NCBI GenBank assembly: GCA_022749895.1
Contig: JAKIWS010000001.1
Coordinates: 71,891-135,890, forward strand
Length of the DNA stretch: 64,000 nucleotides
Source of the DNA: Thermoplasmata archaeon
GTDB lineage: Archaea; Thermoplasmatota; Thermoplasmata; Lutacidiplasmatales; UBA184
Direction of reading: 5' to 3'
This document shows, piece by piece, positions 9,519 to 18,592 of this stretch. Position 1 is the stretch's first letter; every line of letters starts with the position of its first letter. The translations under genes and the position numbers were made by a program. The notes under the pieces were generated by a model. It ran no database searches. It saw only the letters and a list, made by a program, of their open reading frames with translations, and was not told where the DNA came from.

Positions 9519-11087
9519 ATGGCGCGCTACGACGTCGTGGTGATCGGGGGAGGCCACAACGGGTTGGTCACCGCCGGCTACCTCGGAAAGGCGGGGGCCA
9601 AAGTCCTGGTCCTCGAGCAACGCCCGTTCGTCGGCGGCGCGTGCATCACCGAGGAGACCTGGCCCGGTTTCCGGATCAACACGTTCTCGTACGTCGCGGG
9701 GCTCATGCGACCGCAAATCGTCGACGACCTCGAGCTGCGGAAGTACGGCTACGATACGATCCTCTACGACCCGCAGGCGTTCGTCCCGTTCCCGGACGGA
9801 CGCTCGTTGAGCCTCTGGGTCGACGACGAGAAGGCGACCAAGGAGATCGCGAAGTTCTCCGCCGCGGACGCCCGGGCGTACCCCAAATTCGTTGACTATT
9901 GGGATAAGGTCCTCGACCTGGTTGAGCCGCTCCTACTCGCACCGCCCGTCGCTCTCCAGGACCTCGTCGGGATGTTCCAAGGTCCCGAGGCCGAGGAGCT
10001 CGTCCGCCAACTGTTCCTCATGAGCGCCCAGGATTTCCTCGACGACTGGTTCGAGAGCGACCAGGTCAAGATCTCCTTCGCGACCAACGCTGTCATCGGC
10101 GAGATGTGCGGTCCGCGCACGCCGGGTACCGCCTACGTCCTCGCCCACCACAACCTCGGCGTTCTCGGCGAACAGCGGAACGTCTGGGGGTTTTCCCGGG
10201 GCGGCATGGGACGGATAACGGAGGCGCTCGCAATGTCGGCGCAGCATCACAACGTCGAGATCCGGACGGGGGTCAAGGTCCGTCAGATCGCGATGCGAGG
10301 GGGACAGGTCACCGGCGTCGAAACGGAAGGGGGAGAGACGATCGAAGCGACCGCGGTCGCGTCCAACGTCGACGCGCGACGCACGCTGCTCGACCTGATG
10401 CCGCCGGATGCGGTCGACGCGGAGGTGCGACGCCAAGTCCACCGGATCCGCAGCCGTGGGGCCGCGCTCAAATTCAACGCCGCCCTCGACCGGCTGCCGC
10501 GCTTCACGGCGTCTCCGGGAACCCCCGGACCCGCGCACTCGGGGGCGACCGAGATCGCCCCTTCGATGGAGTATCTCGAGCGCGCCTTCGACCAGGGCAA
10601 GTACGGCCGATTCTCCGACCACCCGTTCATGGACACGCTGTTCCAGAGCGTTTCCGACCCGTCGATGGCACCTCCCGGAAAACACACGATGACGTGCTTC
10701 GTCCAGTACGCCCCCCGGGAGCTCGTCGGGACGACGTGGGACGAATTCAAGCCGCAGGCGGCCGAGATCATCCTCGATACCTTTGCCGAGTTTGCCCCCG
10801 ACATCCGGGAATGCGTCCGCCACTGGCAGATCATCTCCCCCGAGGACATCGAACGGACTCTCGGCATGTCGGGCGGCAACATCTTTCAGGGTGACATCAC
10901 CCCCGACCAGATCTTCTCGTTCCGCCCGATGCAAGGGTGGGCTCAGTACCGCACTCCGATTCCGGGCCTCTATTTCTGCGGGGCGGCCGCCCATCCGGGA
11001 GGCGGGGTCATCGGGGCCCCCGGGTACAACGCGGCCCAGGTCCTCCTCGAGGACCTTCACCGAGCGAAGGGCGCCGCTCCCGCGTAG
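9519..11087 (+). CDS. NAD(P)/FAD-dependent oxidoreductase, PYROXD2/phytoene dehydrogenase-like
   Basis: MARYDVVVIGGGHNGLVTAGYLGKAGAKVLVLEQRPFVGGACITEE... dinucleotide-binding motif; C-terminal GLYFCGAAAHPGGGVIGAPGYNAAQ. Confidence 0.9.
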   Translation: MARYDVVVIGGGHNGLVTAGYLGKAGAKVLVLEQRPFVGGACITEETWPGFRINTFSYVAGLMRPQIVDDLELRKYGYDTILYDPQAFVPFPDGRSLSLWVDDEKATKEIAKFSAADARAYPKFVDYWDKVLDLVEPLLLAPPVALQDLVGMFQGPEAEELVRQLFLMSAQDFLDDWFESDQVKISFATNAVIGEMCGPRTPGTAYVLAHHNLGVLGEQRNVWGFSRGGMGRITEALAMSAQHHNVEIRTGVKVRQIAMRGGQVTGVETEGGETIEATAVASNVDARRTLLDLMPPDAVDAEVRRQVHRIRSRGAALKFNAALDRLPRFTASPGTPGPAHSGATEIAPSMEYLERAFDQGKYGRFSDHPFMDTLFQSVSDPSMAPPGKHTMTCFVQYAPRELVGTTWDEFKPQAAEIILDTFAEFAPDIRECVRHWQIISPEDIERTLGMSGGNIFQGDITPDQIFSFRPMQGWAQYRTPIPGLYFCGAAAHPGGGVIGAPGYNAAQVLLEDLHRAKGAAPA

Positions 11088-11120
11088 ATCGATAGCGATC
11101 GCCCGGGGCGTCGCGGCGCT

Positions 11121-13004
11121 CTAGCTCGCGTAGACCGAGTTCCACTCCATGGTGGAGAGGGTCGTGCTGCCCATCGGGGTGGAGACGATCCCTTGCAGGG
11201 TTGGATTGTACACCGTGAACAGGGTGGGGCAGACGAGCCAGGCGTCGGTGTAGTTGTTGTACATGATGCTCGTCATCTCGGCGTAATCGTTCGTGAACGC
11301 GGCGGGGTTCCGCTGCCCCGTCGCGTCGGTCACCAGGTTGTTGACGGTGGCGTTATTGTACCCGGACATGCAGAGGTTCGCGGTCCCGTAGCTCAGAGCG
11401 TCCTGCTGCGTCCAGTCGTCCGGCGAGATGTAGTCCGAGGCGTAGAAGTCCTGCCCGATCGGGAACGGTCCGCCGTTCTGGGTCTCCATGGAGAGACACT
11501 GTCCCGTGCTCGGGTCGATGGTCTGGATCTGGTAGAAGGTGTCGAGCCCCATCGGGACCGGATTGATGCTGATCCCGATCTTCTGCAGGTCGTTCTTGAG
11601 GAGGAGCGCCATGTTCGCCCAGTCCGGGCCGGTGTTGAGGTACTCGTAGTTGAGCGTGGGACTGTACCCGTTCGGGTACGGGGAGTTGGCCATCTCCTGT
11701 TTCGCGAGGGTGAGATTGTAGGGGTAGGGGGGGAGATTTTGTGGATTGTAGCCGGGGTACGACGGGGGGACGGGGCCCACCCAGCTCGAGGCGTAGCCGC
11801 CGAACGCCTCGGTGATAATCTGATTGATGTCGATCGCGTGCACGACCGCCTCTCGGACCGAGAGGTTGTTGAACGGCGCCACGGACTGGTTCATGTACAC
11901 CCACCACGCGCCGGAGGAGGAGCTGTAGACCAGGGATTCCGCCCGGACGGTGAGGCACGACGACGCCTGCAGTTGATGGACCGTGTCCGGCCCGAGGTAG
12001 GCGAACGACGCCGAGGCCGCGGTCTTGCTCTTGAGGTCCTGGACGTTGATCGCCGGGTCCAGCTGGAAATTGACCTGGATCGTCGATTTCGCGGGCTGGA
12101 GGTTGACGTTCCACGGTTCTTTCGCCGCGGCGCCCGCCGCCCAATAGTTCGGGTCGGGCGTGAAGGTCATCCCCGACACGGGGTCGAACGAGGAGATGAG
12201 GTAAGGACCCGTCCCGACCGAATGGGTCGACATCCACGCGTTCAACCCGTTGGTGACCCCGCCGTTCGCCTGGATGACGACCGGATCGACCGCGACCCCG
12301 CCCGGGGTCGCCATCTCGGCGAGGAGGAACTTGTACGGCACCCCGAGGAACGTCGTGGAGTTCTCGAGGTAGCCGTTGCCGAGGTTCAGCTCGATCGTGC
12401 GGTTGTCGAGGACCTGGAACGACTGGTTCGGCGCCGTCATCGCTGCGATCGCCGCTCCCGACGGGTGGAGGAAATCCCACGTGTTCAGTTCCTGGGTCAG
12501 ATTCGCGAACTCCGCCTGGTTCTGGGTTGCCGGCGCATAGTAGTTGAGCCCGGGGATCCAGAAATTCTCCGAGAGCAGGTACTGGTCGGCTCCCTGAAGG
12601 GCGAGGAGCCGGTAGAAGCTGAACCACATCGTGTACGCGGTTACCGGGTCCCCGTTCGAGAAGTGGATCCCGGGGAACAGCGTGAAGTTCCAATGAAATC
12701 CGTCGGCCGAGCTGCTCCAGTTCTGCGCCAGCATCGGCGAGAAGTTCGTGTAACTGGTCCCGTTGTACATGACGAGCGGCTGGTAGGTCTGCTGGACCGC
12801 CCCCCATTCGGGCGTCGAGAACGCCGCATGCGGGTCGATCGACGCGACCTTCTCCGCCTGGTCGATCACGATCGGGTTCTTCGATTTCAAGGCGCACGAG
12901 GTGTTGCCGCCGTTCCGGACCACGAAGTAGTAGATCCCGATCCCGGAGACCACGACCCCGACGACCACGGCCACGGCGATGATGCGAACCCAAGTCGGAT
13001 TCAT
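11121..13004 (-). CDS. ABC transporter substrate-binding protein, family 5 (paralogue of 3134..4993)
   Basis: MNPTWVRIIAVAVVVGVVVSGIGIYYF N-anchor; NGGPFPIGQDFYASDYISPDDWTQQDA and NLCMSGYNNATVNNLV blocks shared with the first SBP. Confidence 0.9.
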   Translation of the reverse strand: MNPTWVRIIAVAVVVGVVVSGIGIYYFVVRNGGNTSCALKSKNPIVIDQAEKVASIDPHAAFSTPEWGAVQQTYQPLVMYNGTSYTNFSPMLAQNWSSSADGFHWNFTLFPGIHFSNGDPVTAYTMWFSFYRLLALQGADQYLLSENFWIPGLNYYAPATQNQAEFANLTQELNTWDFLHPSGAAIAAMTAPNQSFQVLDNRTIELNLGNGYLENSTTFLGVPYKFLLAEMATPGGVAVDPVVIQANGGVTNGLNAWMSTHSVGTGPYLISSFDPVSGMTFTPDPNYWAAGAAAKEPWNVNLQPAKSTIQVNFQLDPAINVQDLKSKTAASASFAYLGPDTVHQLQASSCLTVRAESLVYSSSSGAWWVYMNQSVAPFNNLSVREAVVHAIDINQIITEAFGGYASSWVGPVPPSYPGYNPQNLPPYPYNLTLAKQEMANSPYPNGYSPTLNYEYLNTGPDWANMALLLKNDLQKIGISINPVPMGLDTFYQIQTIDPSTGQCLSMETQNGGPFPIGQDFYASDYISPDDWTQQDALSYGTANLCMSGYNNATVNNLVTDATGQRNPAAFTNDYAEMTSIMYNNYTDAWLVCPTLFTVYNPTLQGIVSTPMGSTTLSTMEWNSVYAS

Positions 13005-13169
13005 TCAGGTCCTGCGAACGGGAGCGCCCACGCGGTCCGGAATGATAAACGCTAGTGTCCCCGGCAGGACGACAAGTCGATCGTCGTCGATGGCCGGTTC
13101 GGCGTCGAGGGTGCGCTCGACGGGCGACGGTTTTCCAACACCGTTATCTGTCGGCGGGAGCGTTTCCCG

Positions 13170-14333
13170 GTGATGCCGGCGAACGGGGAAACGGTCGCGC
13201 CGGCCGCCGGGGTGGAGGCGACGGAGTACCTGGCCGCCAGCACCCCGCCGGGGACGGTGTTCTGGGACGAACCGACGTTCCGTCTCGAGATGGAGCGCCT
13301 GTTCTACCGGAACTGGCTCAACGTCGGGCACGAGAGCCAGCTTCCCCATTCCGGGGATTTCTTCACGCGGCAGATCGGGACGGAGAGCGTCATCTTCGCC
13401 CGAGGGAACGACGGGGAGACCCGGGGCTTCTACAACGTCTGCCGCCACCGCGGTACCCGGTTGATCGAGGCCGCAACGGGATCGGGACTCAGCTCGATCG
13501 TCTGCCCGTACCACTCCTGGAAATACGGGCTGGACGGCCGGCTCCAGGGCGCCCCGCACACGCAGGACCTCGCGAACTTCCAGAAGGAGGAGTTCGGGCT
13601 CCACCCGGTCCGAGTGGAGAAGTGGGGAGGCTTCCTCTGGGCCAATCTGAGCGCGACCGGTCCGACCCTGCGCGAGGAATTCGGGCGGTTCTTCGGCCAG
13701 ATGGACCGCTACCCGATCGGGGAACTCCGCCTCGGGGCCCGACGGGTCTACGAGGTCGAAGCGAACTGGAAGCTCCTGATCGAGAACTACTCTGAATGCT
13801 ACCACTGCGCCCCGGTCCACCCCGAGCTCAACCGGCTCACCCCCTACCTCTCCGGCGACAACGACTACCACTTCATCGAGGGGGAGAAGCGGTCGAAGGT
13901 CAACGGCGGCTACATGACGTTCGCGAAGGACTACACCTCGATGACGCGGAGCGGCTACACGCGCCGCCCGATCATCCGCGGGATGACCGACGCCGACAGG
14001 ACGCGCGTCCAGTACCATACCCTGTTCCCGAACATGTTCTTCAGCCTCCACCCGGATTATCTCATGATCCATCGGGGCTGGCCGATCTCGACCCACCACA
14101 CGCTCGTTGAGTGCGACTTCTTCTTCGAGCCCGCGGCGGTCGAGCAGCCGGATTTCGACCCGAACGACGCCGTCGACCTGTGGGACGAGATCAACAAGCA
14201 GGACTGGAAGGTCTGCGAGCTCGCCCAGCAGGGCAGCCGCTCGCGGTCGTGGCGCGGGGGACGGTACAGCGACCAAGAGTCGCTGGTCTACGACTTCGAC
14301 GCGTTCGTCCGCGACCAGATGAAGGCGCCGTAG
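13170..14333 (+). CDS. Rieske [2Fe-2S] ring-hydroxylating/amine-oxygenase alpha subunit
   Basis: Rieske CRHRGTR..CPYHSW motif; mononuclear iron site region ENYSECYHCAPVHPEL. Confidence 0.92.
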   Translation: MMPANGETVAPAAGVEATEYLAASTPPGTVFWDEPTFRLEMERLFYRNWLNVGHESQLPHSGDFFTRQIGTESVIFARGNDGETRGFYNVCRHRGTRLIEAATGSGLSSIVCPYHSWKYGLDGRLQGAPHTQDLANFQKEEFGLHPVRVEKWGGFLWANLSATGPTLREEFGRFFGQMDRYPIGELRLGARRVYEVEANWKLLIENYSECYHCAPVHPELNRLTPYLSGDNDYHFIEGEKRSKVNGGYMTFAKDYTSMTRSGYTRRPIIRGMTDADRTRVQYHTLFPNMFFSLHPDYLMIHRGWPISTHHTLVECDFFFEPAAVEQPDFDPNDAVDLWDEINKQDWKVCELAQQGSRSRSWRGGRYSDQESLVYDFDAFVRDQMKAP

Positions 14334-14357
14334 GCGCCAGCCCCGGCGGTCGGCGCG

Positions 14358-15533
14358 CTACTTTCCGCGCCCGAGCAGCCCCATCCGCTCGAGGTAGTAC
14401 TCATCGATGAGGTGCACGACCTCCTCGTCCGAGCTGTACCGCCCCTGGCGGTAGGCGAGGGTGCGCGAGCCCAAGTGCGCCATCTCGCAGATGTGCCAAT
14501 CCTGCCGGTTCGTCGTCTCCCAGAACTCCATCGCGTCGTCCGCCGGGTCGCTCTCGTCCTGGTCGACGTAGAGGTCGAAGACGAGCCGGGTCCGGTCCGG
14601 CCCGAGCGGCAGGAACCAGTCGAACGTCACGTAATCCGGGAGGAGCGAGATGAAGTTCGACGGGTACAGGACGTAGTAGTAGACGCGCCGCAGGTCGGCC
14701 GGGGAGAGGCCCGGGAATGGTCGCCGCGGGCTGGTGCCCGAGGCCGTGAGCGTGTTCGCCCCGTCGACGAAATCCATCCAACCGCCGAACACCGGACCGT
14801 CGGTGAGGTCCTCCTCGCCGGACCGGTAGGGCGTGATCTGGGCGAGTTGGGGGTGAACGCCGGGGCAATGGTAGCACTCGTTGGCGTTCTGGACGATCAG
14901 TTTCCAGTTGGCCGCGATGTCGTAGACGACCCGACGCGCGCGGCGGAGTCGCTCGAGCGGGTACGGCGCGGCCCGCCGGACGAGGCCCCCCAGATACTTC
15001 GCGAGGGACCCGGCCTTCGGGTCGAGGTTGATGAAGACGAATCCGCGCCAGACCTCGAGCCGAACCGGGAACAGGCCGAACTCCTCTCGATTGAACTCTT
15101 TCGCGTCCGTCATGAGCGGCGACCCGAGCAGGCGGCCGGTCAGGTCGTAGGTCCAGGCATGGTACGGACACTGGATGCGGGTCAATCCTCCCCCGCTGAG
15201 CGGCTCGACGAGGCGGGTTCCCCGGTGACGACAGACGTTGTGGAACGCGCGGAGCTGCTCGTCCGCGCCACGAACGATCACGACCCCCGAGCCCGCGACC
15301 TCGAAGGTGAGGAAGTCCCCGGACCGGGTAATCTCGTCCGTTCGGCCGACGCACTGCCAGGACGGGAGGATCAGCCGTTGAAGCTCCTGGTCGTAGACCG
15401 AGGGGTCGGAGAAGAATCCTCCGGGGAGCGTCGCCGCTCGGTCGAGCGGACGTCGCACCCTGCGGATCTCCGCAGGGTCGACCGGGCGGCGTCCCCCCGG
15501 ACCTACGGAGCTTGTACGACGCGAGGCGCCCAT
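14358..15533 (-). CDS. Rieske [2Fe-2S] oxygenase alpha subunit (paralogue of 13170..14333)
   Basis: CRHRGTRLVEPLSGGGLTRIQCPYHAWTYD; NANECYHCPGVHPQL; ATG at 15533 preferred over the upstream ORF start. Confidence 0.9.
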   Translation of the reverse strand: MGASRRTSSVGPGGRRPVDPAEIRRVRRPLDRAATLPGGFFSDPSVYDQELQRLILPSWQCVGRTDEITRSGDFLTFEVAGSGVVIVRGADEQLRAFHNVCRHRGTRLVEPLSGGGLTRIQCPYHAWTYDLTGRLLGSPLMTDAKEFNREEFGLFPVRLEVWRGFVFINLDPKAGSLAKYLGGLVRRAAPYPLERLRRARRVVYDIAANWKLIVQNANECYHCPGVHPQLAQITPYRSGEEDLTDGPVFGGWMDFVDGANTLTASGTSPRRPFPGLSPADLRRVYYYVLYPSNFISLLPDYVTFDWFLPLGPDRTRLVFDLYVDQDESDPADDAMEFWETTNRQDWHICEMAHLGSRTLAYRQGRYSSDEEVVHLIDEYYLERMGLLGRGK

Positions 15534-15714
15534 GGGATCCTCCCGCGGAGCGGGGGCCGCCGAATCCGGAAGGCGGGATAACCCTTCGGAAGAACGTGGG
15601 ATCCCGCCGACCGGCCGCCGACTCGGTTCCCAGCCGGTAGGGTCCGGACTCCGCGCCCGTGGCCCGCTCGAAAGGCCTTTCCGATGGGCCCCTCGTTGGG
15701 CCGCGGAGCCCCCC

Positions 15715-17265
15715 ATGCCCGACTTCGACGTCATCGTGATCGGGGGCGGTCACAATGGGCTCGTCACGGCCGCCTACCTCGCGAAGGGCGGGGCGCGCGT
15801 CGCGGTGCTCGAACGTCGACCCACGGTCGGCGGCGCGTGCGTGACCGAAGAACCGTGGCCCGGGTTCCGCATCAACACCTACTCGTACGCCTGCGGGATG
15901 CTGCGGCCACCCATCGTCGAGGAGCTGGAGCTCCGGCGATGGGGATACGACCCGATCCTCTGCGACCCCCAGCTGTTCGTTCCGTTCCCGGATGGCCGGT
16001 CGATCACCTTCTGGCTCGACGACACCAAGACGGCCCACGAGATATCGCGATTCTCGGCCAAAGACGCGGCGGCCTACCCCCGATATGTGCGGTTCTGGAC
16101 GGACGCGATGGCGCTGTTCGAGCCCGCCCTGCTCCGGCCGCCGATGCCGCTCAACGAGTTCCTCGCCTCCCTCGGCGGCGATGCGGAGCGATTGCTCCGC
16201 GACCTGTTCCTCACCAGCGCGAGCGACCTCCTCGACGACTGGTTCGAGTCGGAGGAGCTCAAGGGCGCCTTGGCCTCCTCCGCGATCATCGGCACGTTCG
16301 CAAGCCCGCGCACGCCGGGGAGCGCCTTCATCCTCGGTCATCACAACCTGGGCGTCCTCGACGGCCACCGCGAGGTCTGGGGTCTCTCCCGGGGTGGGAT
16401 GGGCCGGATAACCGAAGCGATGGCGAAGTCGGCCGAGCACCTCGGGGTCACCATCGCGACGGGAACCGCGGTCCGTCAGGTCGTCGTGAAGAACGGCGTC
16501 GCCTGCGGGGTCGAGACCGACGACGGCCGGACATGGATGGCGCGGGCGATCGCCTCGTCCGTCGACGCGAAGACGACGCTCGGTCGGTTCCTACCGCCGG
16601 ACACCCTGGCCGCCGACCTCCGTCGGCGGGTCGGCCAGATCCGCACCCGCGGAGCGTGCCTCAAGTTCAACGCGGCGCTGGATTCGATGCCCCGTTTCCA
16701 CGCGACGACCGGCACCGACCGGCTCGTCGGGGCGGTGGACATCTCGCCGTCGGTCGACTACCTGGACCACGCCTTCGACGAGGCGAAGTACGGGGCGTTC
16801 TCGCATCGGCCGTTCGTCGACGCCTACTTCCAGAGCCTGCTCGACCCGAGCGTCGCGCCTCCGGGTCACCATACGATGACCGCGTTCGTCCAGTACGCCC
16901 CGACGGAACTGGGGGGCGGCAGTTGGGACGACGTTCGGCCGGAGGTCGCGGAGACGGTGCTCGAGACCCTCGAAGAATACGCGCCGGACATCCGCTCGAA
17001 GGTCCGGTCCTGGCAGGTCGTGACGCCGCTCGACCTCGAGCGGACCTTGGGGATGACCGGGGGGAACATCGACCAGGGCGACATCACTCCCGACCAAGTG
17101 TTCTCGCTCCGCCCGATGCCCGGCTGGTCGAACTACCGGATGCCGGTACCGGGGCTCTACCTCTGCGGCTCGGCCGCGCACCCCGGCGGGGGCGTCACCG
17201 GGGCCCCCGGGTACAACGCGGCCAAGGTGATCGCCGCCGACCTCGCGGCCGGGCGCCCGACCTAG
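15715..17265 (+). CDS. NAD(P)/FAD-dependent oxidoreductase, PYROXD2/phytoene dehydrogenase-like (paralogue of 9519..11087)
   Basis: MPDFDVIVIGGGHNGLVTAAYLAKGGARVAVLERRPTVGGACVTEEPWPGFRINTYSYACGM...; co-linear with the first copy. Confidence 0.9.
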   Translation: MPDFDVIVIGGGHNGLVTAAYLAKGGARVAVLERRPTVGGACVTEEPWPGFRINTYSYACGMLRPPIVEELELRRWGYDPILCDPQLFVPFPDGRSITFWLDDTKTAHEISRFSAKDAAAYPRYVRFWTDAMALFEPALLRPPMPLNEFLASLGGDAERLLRDLFLTSASDLLDDWFESEELKGALASSAIIGTFASPRTPGSAFILGHHNLGVLDGHREVWGLSRGGMGRITEAMAKSAEHLGVTIATGTAVRQVVVKNGVACGVETDDGRTWMARAIASSVDAKTTLGRFLPPDTLAADLRRRVGQIRTRGACLKFNAALDSMPRFHATTGTDRLVGAVDISPSVDYLDHAFDEAKYGAFSHRPFVDAYFQSLLDPSVAPPGHHTMTAFVQYAPTELGGGSWDDVRPEVAETVLETLEEYAPDIRSKVRSWQVVTPLDLERTLGMTGGNIDQGDITPDQVFSLRPMPGWSNYRMPVPGLYLCGSAAHPGGGVTGAPGYNAAKVIAADLAAGRPT

Positions 17266-17332
17266 ACCTCCGAGCCCCCGACCGAAACCTTATTTTCAGA
17301 GCCGGGTCGGAGGCCGCGCGAGGGTCGACACC

Positions 17333-18502
17333 ATCCCGACGGAAGCTCCCTCGGTTCTCCTGATCGGGGCCGGCGCCGTCGGCACCGTCATCGCGACCCA
17401 CCTCGCCGCCTCGTCGAGCGTGGGCGAGCTCCTCGTCGCGGACGTCGATCTCCGCTTGGCCGAGGCGGCGGTCCGCCGGACCGGCCGCCCCAACGCTCGG
17501 GCAATCGCCGTCGACGCGAGCGACGCCAGCGCGGTCGCCGCAGCGGGCCGCGGCTGCCGCCTCATCGTCAACGCGACCCTCCCGCGGTTCAACCGGAGCG
17601 TGCAAGAGGGGGCGTGGGAGGCCGGGACGAACTACATGGATCTCGCGTCGGATTCGGCCGACCCGTACGCGGACGCCGAAAGCTGGAAACGACGTTCGCT
17701 GACGGCCCTCGTCGGCGCGGGCGAGGATCCCGGCATGAGCAACGTCTTCGTCCGGCATGCCGCCGACGCCCTCGACCGCGTGGAATCGATCCGCGTCCGT
17801 GACGGCGACTCCGCCACCAGTTCCGAGTTCCCGTTCCTGTGCCTCTTCTCCCCCGAGACGTTCATCGAGGAGACGCTGCACCGTTCTCGGATCTTCGAGG
17901 CCGGCGCGTACGTCGATGTCCCACCGTTCGGGGCGCGCGAGGAGTACGACTTTCCGGCCCCCGTGGGCCGCGCCACCGTTTATTCCGTCGACCACGAGGA
18001 GGTCGACAGTCTCCCCCGGTTCATCGGGAAAGGCGTGCGGTACGTCGATTTCAAGCTCGCCTTGGACGACCCGACCGTCCGCACGCTGCAGCTGATCCGC
18101 GACCTCAAACTATTCGAGGTGGGAACCCCGGGAGGTCCGAGCCCCCGCCGAACGCTCCTCGGCACGTTGCCGCGCCCCGGCGACCTCGCCGGACGGATCG
18201 ACGGCAGCGCCGCCCTGGTCGTCGAGGTCACCGGGGAGAAGGGGGGACGACGGACCCAGGTCACGCTGGGGACTACGCTCGGGCACAAGGAGGCCTTCGC
18301 CGCGCACCAGACGACGGGGACGGCGTACCTGACCGGAACGCCGGCCGCGGCCGCGGCGCTCCTCCTGATTGATGGCGAATTTGCCGAGCCGGGCCTCTTC
18401 CCGCCGGAATCGCTCCCGCCGGCGCCGTTCCTCCACCATCTGGCGGAGCGCGGAATCTCGGTCTGGGAACGGGTCAGCGTGGAGCGGACGCTCTCGGCCT
18501 GA
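17333..18502 (+). CDS. saccharopine dehydrogenase-like NAD(P)-binding protein
   Basis: [ATC]PTEAPSVLLIGAGAVGTVIATHLAASSSVGELLVADVD...; the ORF-track start (17420) cuts off the Rossmann GxGxxG motif. Confidence 0.8.
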   Translation: MPTEAPSVLLIGAGAVGTVIATHLAASSSVGELLVADVDLRLAEAAVRRTGRPNARAIAVDASDASAVAAAGRGCRLIVNATLPRFNRSVQEGAWEAGTNYMDLASDSADPYADAESWKRRSLTALVGAGEDPGMSNVFVRHAADALDRVESIRVRDGDSATSSEFPFLCLFSPETFIEETLHRSRIFEAGAYVDVPPFGAREEYDFPAPVGRATVYSVDHEEVDSLPRFIGKGVRYVDFKLALDDPTVRTLQLIRDLKLFEVGTPGGPSPRRTLLGTLPRPGDLAGRIDGSAALVVEVTGEKGGRRTQVTLGTTLGHKEAFAAHQTTGTAYLTGTPAAAAALLLIDGEFAEPGLFPPESLPPAPFLHHLAERGISVWERVSVERTLSA

Positions 18503-18592
18503 CGCCGCCAGCGCGAACATCCGGACCTCCTCGCTCTCCGTTCCTCCGCGCGCCGTCGCGGAGCGGATCATCGGTCCGATGAGGATCGTGTC

